64,000 bases of DNA from Saprospiraceae bacterium (GCA_025055285.1 JANWXM010000006.1:81972-145971); one strand, 5' to 3'; positions 1 through 8,676 are shown, counted from the first letter of the stretch. The notes: generated by a model not told the origin, from the letters alone. Made by a program: numbers and translations.

Positions 1-87
1 ACACTTAAAATGAGGGCTCGGCATAATCTATCAAGTAGCCCATGGCTTTTGGCCATATCTCTTTTCGTTACCGCTTTGCAGAAAACA

Positions 88-2109
88 TCATTGGATAGTC
101 ACTTGCTGAATTCGATGGCCTGGCTGAAGGCGATGGACGACGTCCATTCCTTGTACCACTTTTCCAAAAATTGTGTACCGCCCATCTAGATGAGGTGCGG
201 GCGAGTGCGTGATGAAGAACTGAACACCCTCCGTATCAGGGCCGGCAGAGGCAAGACCTACATAGCCTTCGTCGTCATAGGAGAGGAGGCCGATTTCAGT
301 GCGCAAAGAAAAGTCTAGGGCACCATAGCCGTCGCCGCGCGGACAACCGCCTTGTACGACAAAGTTCGGCACTACGCGATGAAATGTCTTACCGTCGTAG
401 TAGCCCTCCTGAGCCAATTTGACAAAGCTTGCTACAGACCCAGGCGCCCAGGCCGGATAAAGCTGAACAGCTAGTGCCCCTAATTCCGTCTGAATGACAG
501 CGCGTGAACGAGCATTTAATCTATTCAATACAGCCCAGTCAATCGGGTGATTGTAGGGTGGCTTTTTGTAGAGAGGGTCAGGGCGACCCTCCAAATAGGC
601 TAGGGTTTTCTCCAAGGCTAAATGCGTCTCGTAGTCGCGAGGAATTTTTAGCCTTTTATGAGCCGTTTGGATCTCAGCCAGTTGAGCCGAATCAACGAGG
701 TCGCGATATTGCAGTACCGGAGAGCGGAGGCCTTCCGCTGCAGCAGCCATCATGCCTACGTCGCCAGAGCGGATAGCTTCCAAAAAATACTCAAGCAGGT
801 TGCGTCTGACCAAGCGGGCGTTATCGCCAAAATGCCGAAAAAAATCGGGACGTCGTGCAATTGTAGAAAGCGCCTCTACTGCACTACTTCGCACTACAGG
901 TATTGTATCGGCGAAGCCCTTGTCGTGTATCCATTTGAACTGCCATCCTACCTCGCTTAAGGCTTTCAAACAGGCTGCTCGTTCGTAAGGATTGGGCGAT
1001 TTTAAAAAGAGGTCGCGTAGGCGATAGTTGAGGTACTCCTTGCGTTCATGACCGCTGCTGAGCCACTTGTAAGAGGCCCGGTAAAGGGCAATCCGCGTAG
1101 GCCAGGGTAAGTCCAGGTTTTCTCGCGCAATCCGCCAGTAATCGTCGGCATGCTTGGCATTTCCGTGCGTGACAAAAAATTCTGCCGCAGTTCGGGATAC
1201 ATGTGGATTTGGGTCTTGTACTAGCGGAAATACAAGCGCGAATACGGTATCGGGCTCAAATAGAGCCAAAGCGTTGATGAGGTTACAGCGTACCCGCCAA
1301 TCTTGTTCGTTTCTGATGGCTTTGGACAGGATACCAAAAGCTGGACGCGTACGCGATTTGCCCAGCGCTTTGGCTAAGGCCATGCGAATATGAGGAGCTG
1401 TGGAACGCACAAAAGCTGCCGCTAATTCAATGGCCTGTAGGCTATCAGGTACCACTTCTGGCGAGCGAGCGAGGTAATGAGCTGCTATTAAGCGCACGGA
1501 CGCAGGCAGACGCTCGTTGGCCACGTATTGAATCATGGCAGTGGTACCCTCTGGATGGGTCATGCCGCGCAAAGCATACTGATACAACGCTCGGCATTGA
1601 CCTTCGAGCAGCACCGTATCGGTGGGCTCATAGGTGCTCACCGTGGCAATATGCCGCAAGCTCTGTATTCCCCCGCACTTTCCCACTGCTTCCAGCACGG
1701 CTGCGTTGAAGCGCTGGTGTTGCGACAGCGAGTCATCCCTTCGGAAAGCCTCTATCAAGGGCTGTTCGGCGCGCGGGGAGCCAATCTGACCTAGGGCAAA
1801 AGCAGCCGCGATGCGAATCTCCTCTATTGGGTCGCGCAAAAGAGGCACAAGTGGTTCAACAGCCGTAGAATCGCGCACAGAAGCAAAGGCTATTGCCGCT
1901 AAGTACCGCAGCGTAGCCTCTGGATGACTTAAGTAAGCAATTAGGCTGTCTGTGCGGCCTTCATCTCGAAGGCTATACAGATGCTGTATCTCCGGCCGCG
2001 TCCAGTCCAGTTGTATTGATTGCTTATCTTTAGCTTGCTCGGGAGCAAGACAACTCCAACACACGCTTGCGCCCCAAGCTACCAGCCCTAATTTTCTGAG
2101 TACACACAT
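88..2109 (-). CDS. HEAT-repeat lipoprotein with C-terminal cyclophilin-type peptidyl-prolyl isomerase domain
   Basis: Predicted 673-residue exported protein. The N-terminus is hydrophobic and ends in cysteines, so a lipoprotein is likely. About 450 residues of helical HEAT-like repeats follow, with recurring patterns such as DPIEEIRIAAAFALGQIG. The last ~140 residues are a cyclophilin domain with FHRVVPNFVVQGG, GVQFFITHSP and HLDGRYTIFGKV, which match the prolyl-isomerase active-site blocks. The family catalyses cis-trans isomerisation of X-Pro bonds; the HEAT solenoid probably presents partner or client proteins in the periplasm. The ATG at 2109 is preferred over an upstream in-frame start at 2157 because a good promoter (2126-2157) lies between them. 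The fusion is the unusual part. The domain calls are firm, the cellular role is inferred. Confidence 0.88.
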   Translation of the reverse strand: MCVLRKLGLVAWGASVCWSCLAPEQAKDKQSIQLDWTRPEIQHLYSLRDEGRTDSLIAYLSHPEATLRYLAAIAFASVRDSTAVEPLVPLLRDPIEEIRIAAAFALGQIGSPRAEQPLIEAFRRDDSLSQHQRFNAAVLEAVGKCGGIQSLRHIATVSTYEPTDTVLLEGQCRALYQYALRGMTHPEGTTAMIQYVANERLPASVRLIAAHYLARSPEVVPDSLQAIELAAAFVRSTAPHIRMALAKALGKSRTRPAFGILSKAIRNEQDWRVRCNLINALALFEPDTVFALVFPLVQDPNPHVSRTAAEFFVTHGNAKHADDYWRIARENLDLPWPTRIALYRASYKWLSSGHERKEYLNYRLRDLFLKSPNPYERAACLKALSEVGWQFKWIHDKGFADTIPVVRSSAVEALSTIARRPDFFRHFGDNARLVRRNLLEYFLEAIRSGDVGMMAAAAEGLRSPVLQYRDLVDSAQLAEIQTAHKRLKIPRDYETHLALEKTLAYLEGRPDPLYKKPPYNHPIDWAVLNRLNARSRAVIQTELGALAVQLYPAWAPGSVASFVKLAQEGYYDGKTFHRVVPNFVVQGGCPRGDGYGALDFSLRTEIGLLSYDDEGYVGLASAGPDTEGVQFFITHSPAPHLDGRYTIFGKVVQGMDVVHRLQPGHRIQQVTIQ

Positions 2110-2125
2110 GAATCTCGTTTTGGGA

Positions 2126-2157
2126 CAAATGTAGGGCACTCCCTGCTTTGTGCGCAA
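2126..2157 (-). promoter_or_regulatory. Bacteroidota-type promoter for the HEAT/cyclophilin gene
   Basis: On the minus strand TACATTTG (2133-2126) matches the -7 consensus TAnnTTTG, and a TTG (2157-2155) lies 21 bases upstream, the expected -33 spacing. Transcription would begin near 2119, about 10 bases before the ATG at 2109. Confidence 0.6.
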
Positions 2158-2249
2158 AGCATTCCATTCGTAGATGGGTCTACTGCCTGTCGAAAGAGCA
2201 TGTATTCAGATCCCTCGAGGGATGCAAGCGAGGTGAGAAAATACGCCAT

Positions 2250-3038
2250 TTATTCTCGACGACGACAGTTGACGTCTATGCCCAACACGTAGTGCTGTAT
2301 AATTTTTAGTGAGGTCGCCGTTTGCGCTCCGGCAAATCCCGTTAACAAGCTATCGGTTACATGAGCAACATACTGCTCAAGCATAGGTGAGGCTAAGGGC
2401 AAGTACGACCAGTGCCACTTTTCCTCGCGGTAACCAAAGGCTCGGTTTTGACCCAGAGGGGTGTAGGTTTGACAGAAGCCGAATTGGTGAGCATGCTGGC
2501 AAAGCCATTTGTAGACTTTTTCATGAGGGCCACCAGCTTCGAAATCCTCGTGCCGCAGAGAATTCAGATCGACATCGGTGCCCCAGTGGTGTCTTGAAGT
2601 GCCGGGCATAGCAGAGTACTCCAAAATAGACCGAGCGCGTAGCACTAGATCGGGCATCGAGTTAGCACGTTCGTACCATTTTCGCTCCCAGATGTCCTTT
2701 TGATGGGAAAAAGAACGAGTAGCAGAAAGCACGCGGAGGTTGATACCCTCGGCCTGTGCGGCTTTAGCCATGCGCACAAGAGCTTCTACAGCCTTTCGGC
2801 GCAAATACAGGTCGGGGCGCGTCGCATAAGGCGCCGGAATACGGGCGAAATCTGGGTGTACAGCAGGGTCGAATTTACCGAGCAACTCGTTCAAAGAAAA
2901 ATAAAATGCCGTATCCACAGAGGGCGAGGAGCGCGTGTTCCGTTGCTCAACTGAAGCCGAAGAGGAACTATCGGGTCCACAGCCGAGCCATGCACTACTA
3001 AGCAGGCACAACCAAAGCAGCAAAAAATAGGAGAGCAT
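2250..3038 (-). CDS. D-alanyl-D-alanine carboxypeptidase, M15/VanY family, probable lipoprotein
   Basis: The 262-residue product has a hydrophobic leader ending in WLGC, so it is probably a lipoprotein, followed by a serine-rich linker. The peptidase M15B zinc site is present. The SRHHWGTDVD block gives the His and Asp ligands of the SxHxxGxxxD motif, and EEKWHW near the C-terminus gives the catalytic Glu and third His ligand. Members trim D-Ala from peptidoglycan stem peptides in the periplasm. The ATG at 3038 is chosen because the only longer in-frame start is a TTG at 3065. It lies between an unrelated lipoprotein gene and pssA, all on the minus strand. The family call is strong; the exact substrate is not known. 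Confidence 0.88.
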   Translation of the reverse strand: MLSYFLLLWLCLLSSAWLGCGPDSSSSASVEQRNTRSSPSVDTAFYFSLNELLGKFDPAVHPDFARIPAPYATRPDLYLRRKAVEALVRMAKAAQAEGINLRVLSATRSFSHQKDIWERKWYERANSMPDLVLRARSILEYSAMPGTSRHHWGTDVDLNSLRHEDFEAGGPHEKVYKWLCQHAHQFGFCQTYTPLGQNRAFGYREEKWHWSYLPLASPMLEQYVAHVTDSLLTGFAGAQTATSLKIIQHYVLGIDVNCRRRE

Positions 3039-3127
3039 AAGCGCTAAACTGGAGTAAGCATCCAACCGTTTTTCCTATGGCTAAGCAGTTTTTGCACGCA
3101 CAGAGCGAGAAGAGGGCTTAGCCATGT

Positions 3128-3874
3128 CTATGCTGGTGGAAATGCTATGGAATACAGGATATAGAGCGTTGCTGCGACGGTTAATCCCAATGGCCCTAGC
3201 CCCCAACACAGCAACCCACCTGTTACGACAAAGGCTAAGAGACGTTGCCAACCTACTCGGAGAGAGCCCTCAACCTTAAGGCCGTGCATGGGTATTCGGC
3301 TGACCATGAGGTACGAAAGAAGAACCGTCAGCCCGTATATTGTCCATGGATTTCGGCGGACAAAATCACCCAGGCCAAAGGTGTTGTTGGATGCTGCCAA
3401 CGCCAAACCAAGCACCCACACGGTGCAGGCGGGCGTACTTAAACCGAGGAAATAGGAGCGCGGATTTACATCTAGATTGAATCGCCCAAGGCGGTAGGCG
3501 GCACACAAAGAAAGTGTGAAAGCCGGCGTTGCCTCCCAACACCAGAGCCTTGCTGCTGTGGATATCGCCGTTGGAGCCGGCTCTTGCATACACAAGGCAT
3601 TCGCCAACAGGCAATAGAGCATAAGGCCAGGCACAACGCCAAAACTGACGCCATCGGCCAACGAGTCTAGCTCACGTCCAATAGACGAGGACACTTTCAA
3701 CGCACGAGCCAGAAGGCCGTCGGCATAGTCGAGAATAAAAGAGGCTATTGTACATGCAGCAGCTGGGTAGGGCTGGTTGTCTAACCACAGTACTACTGCA
3801 CAACATCCGCAAAATAAATTGCCTAATGTCAGAGCGTTAGGTAAACGTTGACACAAAAACTCTAACCACTTCAC
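3128..3874 (-). CDS. pssA: CDP-diacylglycerol--serine O-phosphatidyltransferase
   Basis: Integral membrane enzyme of 248 residues that transfers phosphatidyl from CDP-diacylglycerol to serine, the route to phosphatidylserine and phosphatidylethanolamine. The CDP-alcohol phosphotransferase motif DGx2ARx8Gx3Dx3D is complete: D52, G53, A56, R57, G66, D70 and D74. Several hydrophobic helices follow. Translation appears coupled to phhB: the GTG start overlaps the phhB TGA stop (GTGA at 3874-3871). The motif is shared by the superfamily, but the length and the N-terminal PNALTLGNLFCG block favour PssA over phosphatidylglycerophosphate synthase. Confidence 0.93.
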   Translation of the reverse strand: MKWLEFLCQRLPNALTLGNLFCGCCAVVLWLDNQPYPAAACTIASFILDYADGLLARALKVSSSIGRELDSLADGVSFGVVPGLMLYCLLANALCMQEPAPTAISTAARLWCWEATPAFTLSLCAAYRLGRFNLDVNPRSYFLGLSTPACTVWVLGLALAASNNTFGLGDFVRRNPWTIYGLTVLLSYLMVSRIPMHGLKVEGSLRVGWQRLLAFVVTGGLLCWGLGPLGLTVAATLYILYSIAFPPA

Positions 3875-4119
3875 TTGGATTGATATTTTTGATAAATGCG
3901 ATCAATCGCTTGGGCCAGCAGTCGGTCTTTTTCTGTGACTACGTTTCCTGCGTCGTGGGTAGTCAGTCGAATTTCCACTGTGTTCCATACATTAGTCCAA
4001 TTCGGATGGTGATTTTGCCTTTCAGCCTCAAAGGCTACTTCCGTCATGAAAGCAAAGGCTTCTGCAAAATCGCGGAAGCGAAAAGTTGCTTGCAGCGAAT
4101 TCTCTCTTTCTTGCCACAT
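3871..4119 (-). CDS. phhB: pterin-4a-carbinolamine dehydratase
   Basis: An 82-residue cytoplasmic protein carrying the family signature: an F-x-F-x-x-F-x-x-A-F-x-F stretch followed by AERQNHHPNW and then EIRLTTHD. It dehydrates 4a-hydroxytetrahydropterin, recycling the cofactor of aromatic amino acid hydroxylases. It is somewhat shorter than many homologues but the core looks intact. It overlaps pssA by four bases, so the two are probably one transcript. A TAnnTTTG element at 4145-4152 sits about 20 bases upstream of the expected transcription start. No aromatic hydroxylase gene is in this window; the PTPS and FolE genes 11-12 kb away would supply a matching pterin. Confidence 0.9.
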   Translation of the reverse strand: MWQERENSLQATFRFRDFAEAFAFMTEVAFEAERQNHHPNWTNVWNTVEIRLTTHDAGNVVTEKDRLLAQAIDRIYQKYQSK

Positions 4120-4144
4120 AAGATGGAGAACAAACTATTCTGAG

Positions 4145-4152
4145 CAAAGGTA
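4145..4152 (-). promoter_or_regulatory. -7 promoter element for phhB-pssA
   Basis: TACCTTTG on the minus strand is a perfect match to TAnnTTTG. It would start transcription near 4138, 19 bases before the phhB ATG. No TTG is at -33. Confidence 0.45.
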
Positions 4153-4213
4153 TGCAGAAATGTCCAGCGTTTTCCTGCCGAGATAGGACCATTCTCATGA
4201 CGAAAATCACTCG

Positions 4214-4243
4214 TTAGAGTGCGCAGAAATGAGGTTATCTTTG
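4214..4243 (+). promoter_or_regulatory. promoter for tryptophan 2,3-dioxygenase
   Basis: TATCTTTG (4236-4243) matches the -7 consensus and a TTA at 4214-4216 lies 19 bases upstream, one base from the usual TTG. Predicted start near 4250, 37 bases before the kynA ATG. Confidence 0.5.
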
Positions 4244-4286
4244 ACCTCGTACCCAACTGTTTAAAAAAGATGTTCTATCAAAGCAC

Positions 4287-5210
4287 ATGGAAGCGCTGCT
4301 TAAACAAATTGAACATAAATACCGCAGTCTCAGAGAAGATCCAGAGACTTATCTGAAGGGTTTGCTTCACATGCGTCCACTGACGTATTGGGACTACATC
4401 CAGGTGGATGCACTGTTGTCTCTTCAGCATCCGCGCACGAATTTTCCCGATGAGATGGTTTTCATTGTTTATCATCAGGTTACTGAGCTAATTCTCAAGC
4501 TAGTACGCCACGAATTGGATCAACTTACGCGCGGTCCTCTCCCTGAAGCAAGTGTGTTTGAAGAGAAGCTGCATCGGTTGGTGCGCTACACGCGCCTGCT
4601 AACAACGTCGTTTAGTGTAATGAACCAAGGCATGCGCTGCGAAGAATATAGCCAGTTTCGCTTGGCCTTGGCCCCAGCAAGTGGTTTTCAGTCAGCTCAG
4701 TTTCGATACGTTGAGTTGCAGTGTACACCTTTGGAACATCTTATTCCACCGCAGCGGCGCGCAGAAGTGCGCCCTGATATGACGATAGAGGAAAAGTTTC
4801 AACTCATCTACTGGCAAGATGCCGGCTACGACCGCCAAACCAGAATGAAGACGCTCACTCTCCAACAGTTTGAGGAACGATACCTCGACTCTTTTTATGC
4901 ATTAGCTCGGCGCATGGAGAAAGACAATCTGTATCTGCGCTACTTAGCGCTAGCGCAGCAGGGCAAGGATACCGAAGCTCTTCGCTCTGCTTTGCGCCTG
5001 TTCGATTACACCTTCAACGTCTCCTGGCCGTTAGTTCATCTTCAGGCGGCCCATACTTACTTGGGCAGCGGTCACGAACAGACGGCTGCAACTGGCGGCT
5101 CTCCCTGGGAAAAGTACCTTCATCCTAAACATCAAAAGCGCATTTTCTTCCCTAGCTTGTGGAATGAAGAAGAACGCCAGAAATGGGGAGAAGTGGAACT
5201 CCAGGCCTAA
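4287..5210 (+). CDS. kynA: tryptophan 2,3-dioxygenase
   Basis: The 307-residue product contains the diagnostic heme-binding region: DYIQVDALLSLQ followed by FPDEMVFIVYHQVTELILK. Later blocks (FSVMNQGM, SGFQSAQFRYVE, VHLQAAHTYLG, TGGSPWEKYL) are also conserved in the family. The cytoplasmic heme enzyme opens the indole ring of L-tryptophan with O2 to give N-formylkynurenine, the first step of the kynurenine pathway. Kynureninase lies near 44 kb; kynurenine formamidase is not in the window. The gene stands alone and converges with the OmpA-like gene, six bases apart. The length is normal for bacterial enzymes. Confidence 0.95.
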   Translation: MEALLKQIEHKYRSLREDPETYLKGLLHMRPLTYWDYIQVDALLSLQHPRTNFPDEMVFIVYHQVTELILKLVRHELDQLTRGPLPEASVFEEKLHRLVRYTRLLTTSFSVMNQGMRCEEYSQFRLALAPASGFQSAQFRYVELQCTPLEHLIPPQRRAEVRPDMTIEEKFQLIYWQDAGYDRQTRMKTLTLQQFEERYLDSFYALARRMEKDNLYLRYLALAQQGKDTEALRSALRLFDYTFNVSWPLVHLQAAHTYLGSGHEQTAATGGSPWEKYLHPKHQKRIFFPSLWNEEERQKWGEVELQA

Positions 5211-5215
5211 ACGAT

Positions 5216-6091
5216 CTAATCACCTGCGAAGGGTACCTTACTTAGCGGTGGGTAGAGAGCAATAACAGTTCGGCGGTTTCGCTGACGACCTTCTGGAGTC
5301 TCATTGGATGCTACAGGATAGTATTCGCCTTTGCCAATGGAAGTCAGTTGATTCGCGTTTACATTGAATTGCTGAATGAGCGTGCGCACGATATTGTTGG
5401 CTCGGGCTAGGCTCCAGTCCCAGGTGTCTTCAACGTTTTTAAGGTTCTTAGGCACGGCGTTGTCGGTATAAGCTATGATTTCTACGCCAATACTAGGCGT
5501 TTGACTGAGTAACTCGGCCAGAGGTCTGAGCAGAGTACGCCCTTCTGCACTAACGAGGACTCCACTCTTGTCAAAGAGATGAGCATCCGCTAATGTGAGT
5601 AACACTGCTGGTTCAGCTATTTCCACAGTTGCTCCTTTTGTGTCGGCATAGCGCTGCGTTAGGTTCTGATGCAGTTGCTCTAGCGCATTTCGACGCGACT
5701 TTTGGGCTTCGCTAACGGAGGCTAGTCGAGCAGTTTGACGCGCTAATTGTTCCTTCACGTCTGAAAGCGCTCTTTCTAAGGCATTTTTATCTGCTAGCAG
5801 TTGAGCAGCTGACTGCCCTAATGCTGCCGTGCGTTCGCTTAATTCTTTTTCCAATTCCTGAATCTCCATTTCTTTTCGACCTAACTCGCGGCTAAGGTCG
5901 GCCAAACGCTTGGCCCATTCCGCCGACTCCCGCCTGCGCTCCAATAGCTCGTCCATTATTGTCTTTTCACGCGTCTCGCACTCAAGGCGTTTAGTTGCCT
6001 CAACTAAATAAACTTTTTTAGAAACACAACCCGCTAGAGTCAGATGGAAAGCAAGCGCAGATAGGAAGAAAATTCCAGAAGAAGTAGACAT
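5216..6091 (-). CDS. OmpA-family lipoprotein with long coiled coil
   Basis: The 291-residue product has a signal peptide ending in the lipobox LAGC (about residue 21), giving a lipidated Cys. Residues ~30-145 are a charged coiled coil rich in Glu, Lys, Arg and Leu (KEMEIQELEKELSERTAALG). Residues ~165-285 form an OmpA/MotB peptidoglycan-binding domain with ADAHLFDKSG, a TDN in place of the usual TD/GHTD segment, and LARANNIVRTLIQ...ISIGKGE-like features ending in NRRTVIALYP. It probably tethers the outer membrane to peptidoglycan. No partner gene is adjacent. The family assignment is strong; the specific function is unknown. Confidence 0.87.
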   Translation of the reverse strand: MSTSSGIFFLSALAFHLTLAGCVSKKVYLVEATKRLECETREKTIMDELLERRRESAEWAKRLADLSRELGRKEMEIQELEKELSERTAALGQSAAQLLADKNALERALSDVKEQLARQTARLASVSEAQKSRRNALEQLHQNLTQRYADTKGATVEIAEPAVLLTLADAHLFDKSGVLVSAEGRTLLRPLAELLSQTPSIGVEIIAYTDNAVPKNLKNVEDTWDWSLARANNIVRTLIQQFNVNANQLTSIGKGEYYPVASNETPEGRQRNRRTVIALYPPLSKVPFAGD

Positions 6092-6255
6092 GTCGCCCGT
6101 ACTTTTTTCATTTGAGAGATTAGTTCCTCCTGATAAATCTCTGATTTTTAAATAGCTAGCGAAGTGCGTTTTCTGCCGTTTACATACTATTTGGCAACGT
6201 GGTCAAAAAAGCAAGACACATGAGAGGAAGAGGCCTTATACCTATCTTCCTAACG

Positions 6256-6765
6256 TCAGCGACCTTCATTCTTTCTTTCATCAAGAGGCAAATACGTTTG
6301 TTCAAACTCTGCTCGGGCGATGCGGTAAACTTCGTCTCCATCCTCTGGGCAAGCTAAGAAATCGCCTTGACGAGCAGTCATAAGGCTTCCCCAGGGAGCG
6401 ACAAAATCGAAGGGAGCGCAAAGATCCAGGGCATTCAGCCGCTGAGGAGTAAGTTCGAGGGCACGGATGCGCCCCACAGCGCGATATTCTGCCCAACCGT
6501 CGTCGGCAGGCTGGATGCATTCGTAGCGTCGAGTAAATTTTGCAGCGGAGATCAAGTATTGTTCCTCTGCCTCCGTCTGATTGCGCACTAGCCAGTCGCC
6601 TGGGCGGGCGACATTGACGGTTTCTAGGCCATCCGCAGTGACGGTGTTTACTACTTCTCCTTCGCGTGCCGGACGGGCAAAGATACGCGTAACTTTTTGA
6701 TAGAGGCGCCCTTCTTTCTCCAAAAGAGGGCGAAGTCTGGTCAATAATTCTTGCTGTGTTAACAT
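6256..6765 (-). CDS. small protein with two PGDYG-like repeats
   Basis: A 169-residue protein without signal peptide. Two halves resemble each other: ARPGDWLVRNQ...YLISAAKFTRRYECI and ARQGDFLACPE...YRIARAEFEQTYLPL. Each has a Gly-Asp turn, a short strand, and a Phe-x-x-x-Tyr end, recalling the PGDYG motif proteins, whose function I do not know. The ATG at 6765 is preferred. A TTG at 6798 would extend it by 11 residues and overlap the stop of the ATP-grasp gene by four bases, so coupling to that gene is plausible either way. The two genes probably form one transcript. No function is claimed. Confidence 0.7.
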   Translation of the reverse strand: MLTQQELLTRLRPLLEKEGRLYQKVTRIFARPAREGEVVNTVTADGLETVNVARPGDWLVRNQTEAEEQYLISAAKFTRRYECIQPADDGWAEYRAVGRIRALELTPQRLNALDLCAPFDFVAPWGSLMTARQGDFLACPEDGDEVYRIARAEFEQTYLPLDERKNEGR

Positions 6766-6794
6766 ACACCCTGCAATTGCGGCAAAGGAACAGG

Positions 6795-8018
6795 TCAACC
6801 TACATGCACACGAACAACCGATACGATGCGCGATAGGGCTTGGCGAACAATCCCTGTATCCGGATGGCGCACGATAATATATCCTTCTCCTTCGTAGTGG
6901 CCTTTTGCCTCTTGACCGATGGAAGGGATTTTAAAGTCGGTAATTAGATGCCCTATTTCGCGTTCGACGATGTCTAGCCCAGACACAGCTTTCACGCGCC
7001 CTTTCCCTTGTCCGCGTAAGTAGGCAGCTCCTACGGCGTATTGACGCCGCGGCACGGTGAATTCGCCAAAAATCACTAGCCGTGCCCACGCTTGTATAGC
7101 ATCAAAGTCGGCGGCTCGACCTGCTAGGGTCATGAACTGGGCTCCGGGCGGGCGGGCAGCCACTTCCGAGATGGCAATGCTGCCATCGGGTCGGCGAAAC
7201 CATTCTAAATGGCTAACGCCCGTCTGCATTCCTAAGACTTCAAGAGCGCGAAAGGCGAGCGCGCGAATGTCGTCGTACTGAGGACTGTCTACCTCGAAAG
7301 GCGTAACAACTTGCCACTGAATCCACGCCTCCCGCATTACCTCCAACGGGTTGGGATAGTAGCAGGAAATGGAGTGATAGAGTGGTTTTCCTTCTAAAGA
7401 AAAAGTGTCAAAAGCGTGTTCTTGACCTAAGATGAACTCCTCGAGCATTACCTCCCGGGAGGGCATCTGCTGGAGGGCTTCATCGAGTTCTGCAGGGTTA
7501 CTGACCCGAAATGTCGTGAGCGAACCAGCCCCGTCGGGTGGTTTGACCACTACTGCATAGTTGCATGAGGCTGCGAACTCATGGGCTTGTTGACGAGTAG
7601 TTACCTTGCACGAACGCGCACAGGGAATGCCCGCGCGACGAAACAGGTCTTTCATTCGTTGCTTGTCGCGAAAATTGAGAATCGTCTCAGGTCGCATCCC
7701 AGGGATGCCCATCCGCTCGCGAACTACGGCAATAGCCCACTGAAGCGCCTCTACAGCGCCCATAATGCGATGAAGAGGGTCTCCCAACTCTTTTTGTAAG
7801 GACAATGCCGCTTGAGTTAGCACATCCGGTTGAAAAACATCCGAAACTTGGCGAAACCCCGCTAACCTCTGTTGAATGTGCAGAGGTAGCAACGCCATGA
7901 ACTCTTGCGAAACAACTGCCAATCGAACATCGGGTTGGCTGCTGATAACGTCAATAAATTTCGTAGCATTGGCCGTAAAGTTTGGGCAAGCATAAAGAAC
8001 GGCTACTTTCTCCTTCAT
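6795..8018 (-). CDS. ATP-grasp domain protein of unknown substrate
   Basis: Predicted cytoplasmic protein of 407 residues with an ATP-grasp fold. It has a pre-ATP-grasp N-terminal region (~1-110) and an ATP-binding region with YAVVVKPPDGAGS and VMLEEFILGQEHAFD. HLEWFRRPDGSIAISEVAARPPG carries the metal-binding Glu and Asn-equivalent positions. The family joins a carboxylate to an amine through an acyl-phosphate intermediate. The nearest recognisable groups are the carbamoyl-phosphate-synthase-like and carnosine-synthase-like ligases, but the substrate cannot be read from sequence. The small two-repeat gene at 6256-6765 follows it and may be its partner. A terminator separates it from rplY upstream; no clear promoter was seen. 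Confidence 0.82.
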   Translation of the reverse strand: MKEKVAVLYACPNFTANATKFIDVISSQPDVRLAVVSQEFMALLPLHIQQRLAGFRQVSDVFQPDVLTQAALSLQKELGDPLHRIMGAVEALQWAIAVVRERMGIPGMRPETILNFRDKQRMKDLFRRAGIPCARSCKVTTRQQAHEFAASCNYAVVVKPPDGAGSLTTFRVSNPAELDEALQQMPSREVMLEEFILGQEHAFDTFSLEGKPLYHSISCYYPNPLEVMREAWIQWQVVTPFEVDSPQYDDIRALAFRALEVLGMQTGVSHLEWFRRPDGSIAISEVAARPPGAQFMTLAGRAADFDAIQAWARLVIFGEFTVPRRQYAVGAAYLRGQGKGRVKAVSGLDIVEREIGHLITDFKIPSIGQEAKGHYEGEGYIIVRHPDTGIVRQALSRIVSVVRVHVG

Positions 8019-8039
8019 GAAGCACTGCCTTAAAAAGAT

Positions 8040-8076
8040 AAAAACTGCCGGCAGCCCGTCCCTCGCCAGGCTGCCG
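8040..8076 (-). terminator. Rho-independent terminator after rplY
   Basis: On the minus strand the stem CGGCAGCC/GGCTGCCG (8076-8069 with 8056-8049) is followed by GCAG and then a run of five U (8044-8040). It lies 30 bases past the rplY stop. Confidence 0.75.
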
Positions 8077-8106
8077 TCAGCACAGAGAATAAAAGAATGC
8101 TACGTC

Positions 8107-8676
8107 CTATTTGCCACTGCGCAGCGCACGAGGAACCTCAATGAGTGCTATAGGGATTGCGCCATTATTGAGGATAGAAACGCCCTCCGGCAAGGGAATA
8201 TCTCGCACTCGGATGGTCGTACCCAATTCCATTTTGGAAATATCAGCTACCACCTCATCTACGACATGTTCCGGCGTAGTCAAAATGTTTACTTTGCGCA
8301 TGGTAGCAATAAATTTACCTCCCGCTTTGATTCCCGGTGCTTGACCTTCAAAGCGCAAAGGCACAGTTGCCTTAAATGGTATTCCCGGCATTAAGCGCAA
8401 AAAATCAATGTGAATAATCTGGTCTGTGACGGGATGAAATTGAATATCTTTGACAATACAGCGATACTTCGCACCCTCTAGATCAATTTCTCCCAACTTA
8501 AATTTGGAAGTATATACTAAAGGGCGTAAAGCAGAAGGGTGAACAGCAAAGTGAATAGGGTTTCCTCCCCCACTCTGATACATCACCGCTGGCACCAAGC
8601 CCTCTCTTCGCAAACGCTTGGCGGCCTCTTTGCCGCCTACCGCTCGAGGCCGGGCTGTTATTGAAACGATTTCCAT
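8107..8676 (-). CDS. rplY: 50S ribosomal protein L25/general stress protein Ctc
   Basis: A 189-residue long-form L25 (Ctc type): an N-terminal 5S-rRNA-binding L25 domain (~1-95) and a C-terminal TL5-like beta domain (~96-185). Typical blocks are GGKEAAKRLRREGLVPAVMY, KDIQFHPVTDQIIHIDFLRL and the late ILTTPEHVVDEVV. It binds 5S rRNA in the large subunit. The ATG at 8676 is used; a TTG at 8682 would add two residues. A TAnnTTTG element lies about 28 bases upstream of the predicted leader, and a strong terminator follows, so it is probably monocistronic. Confidence 0.94.
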   Translation of the reverse strand: MEIVSITARPRAVGGKEAAKRLRREGLVPAVMYQSGGGNPIHFAVHPSALRPLVYTSKFKLGEIDLEGAKYRCIVKDIQFHPVTDQIIHIDFLRLMPGIPFKATVPLRFEGQAPGIKAGGKFIATMRKVNILTTPEHVVDEVVADISKMELGTTIRVRDIPLPEGVSILNNGAIPIALIEVPRALRSGK

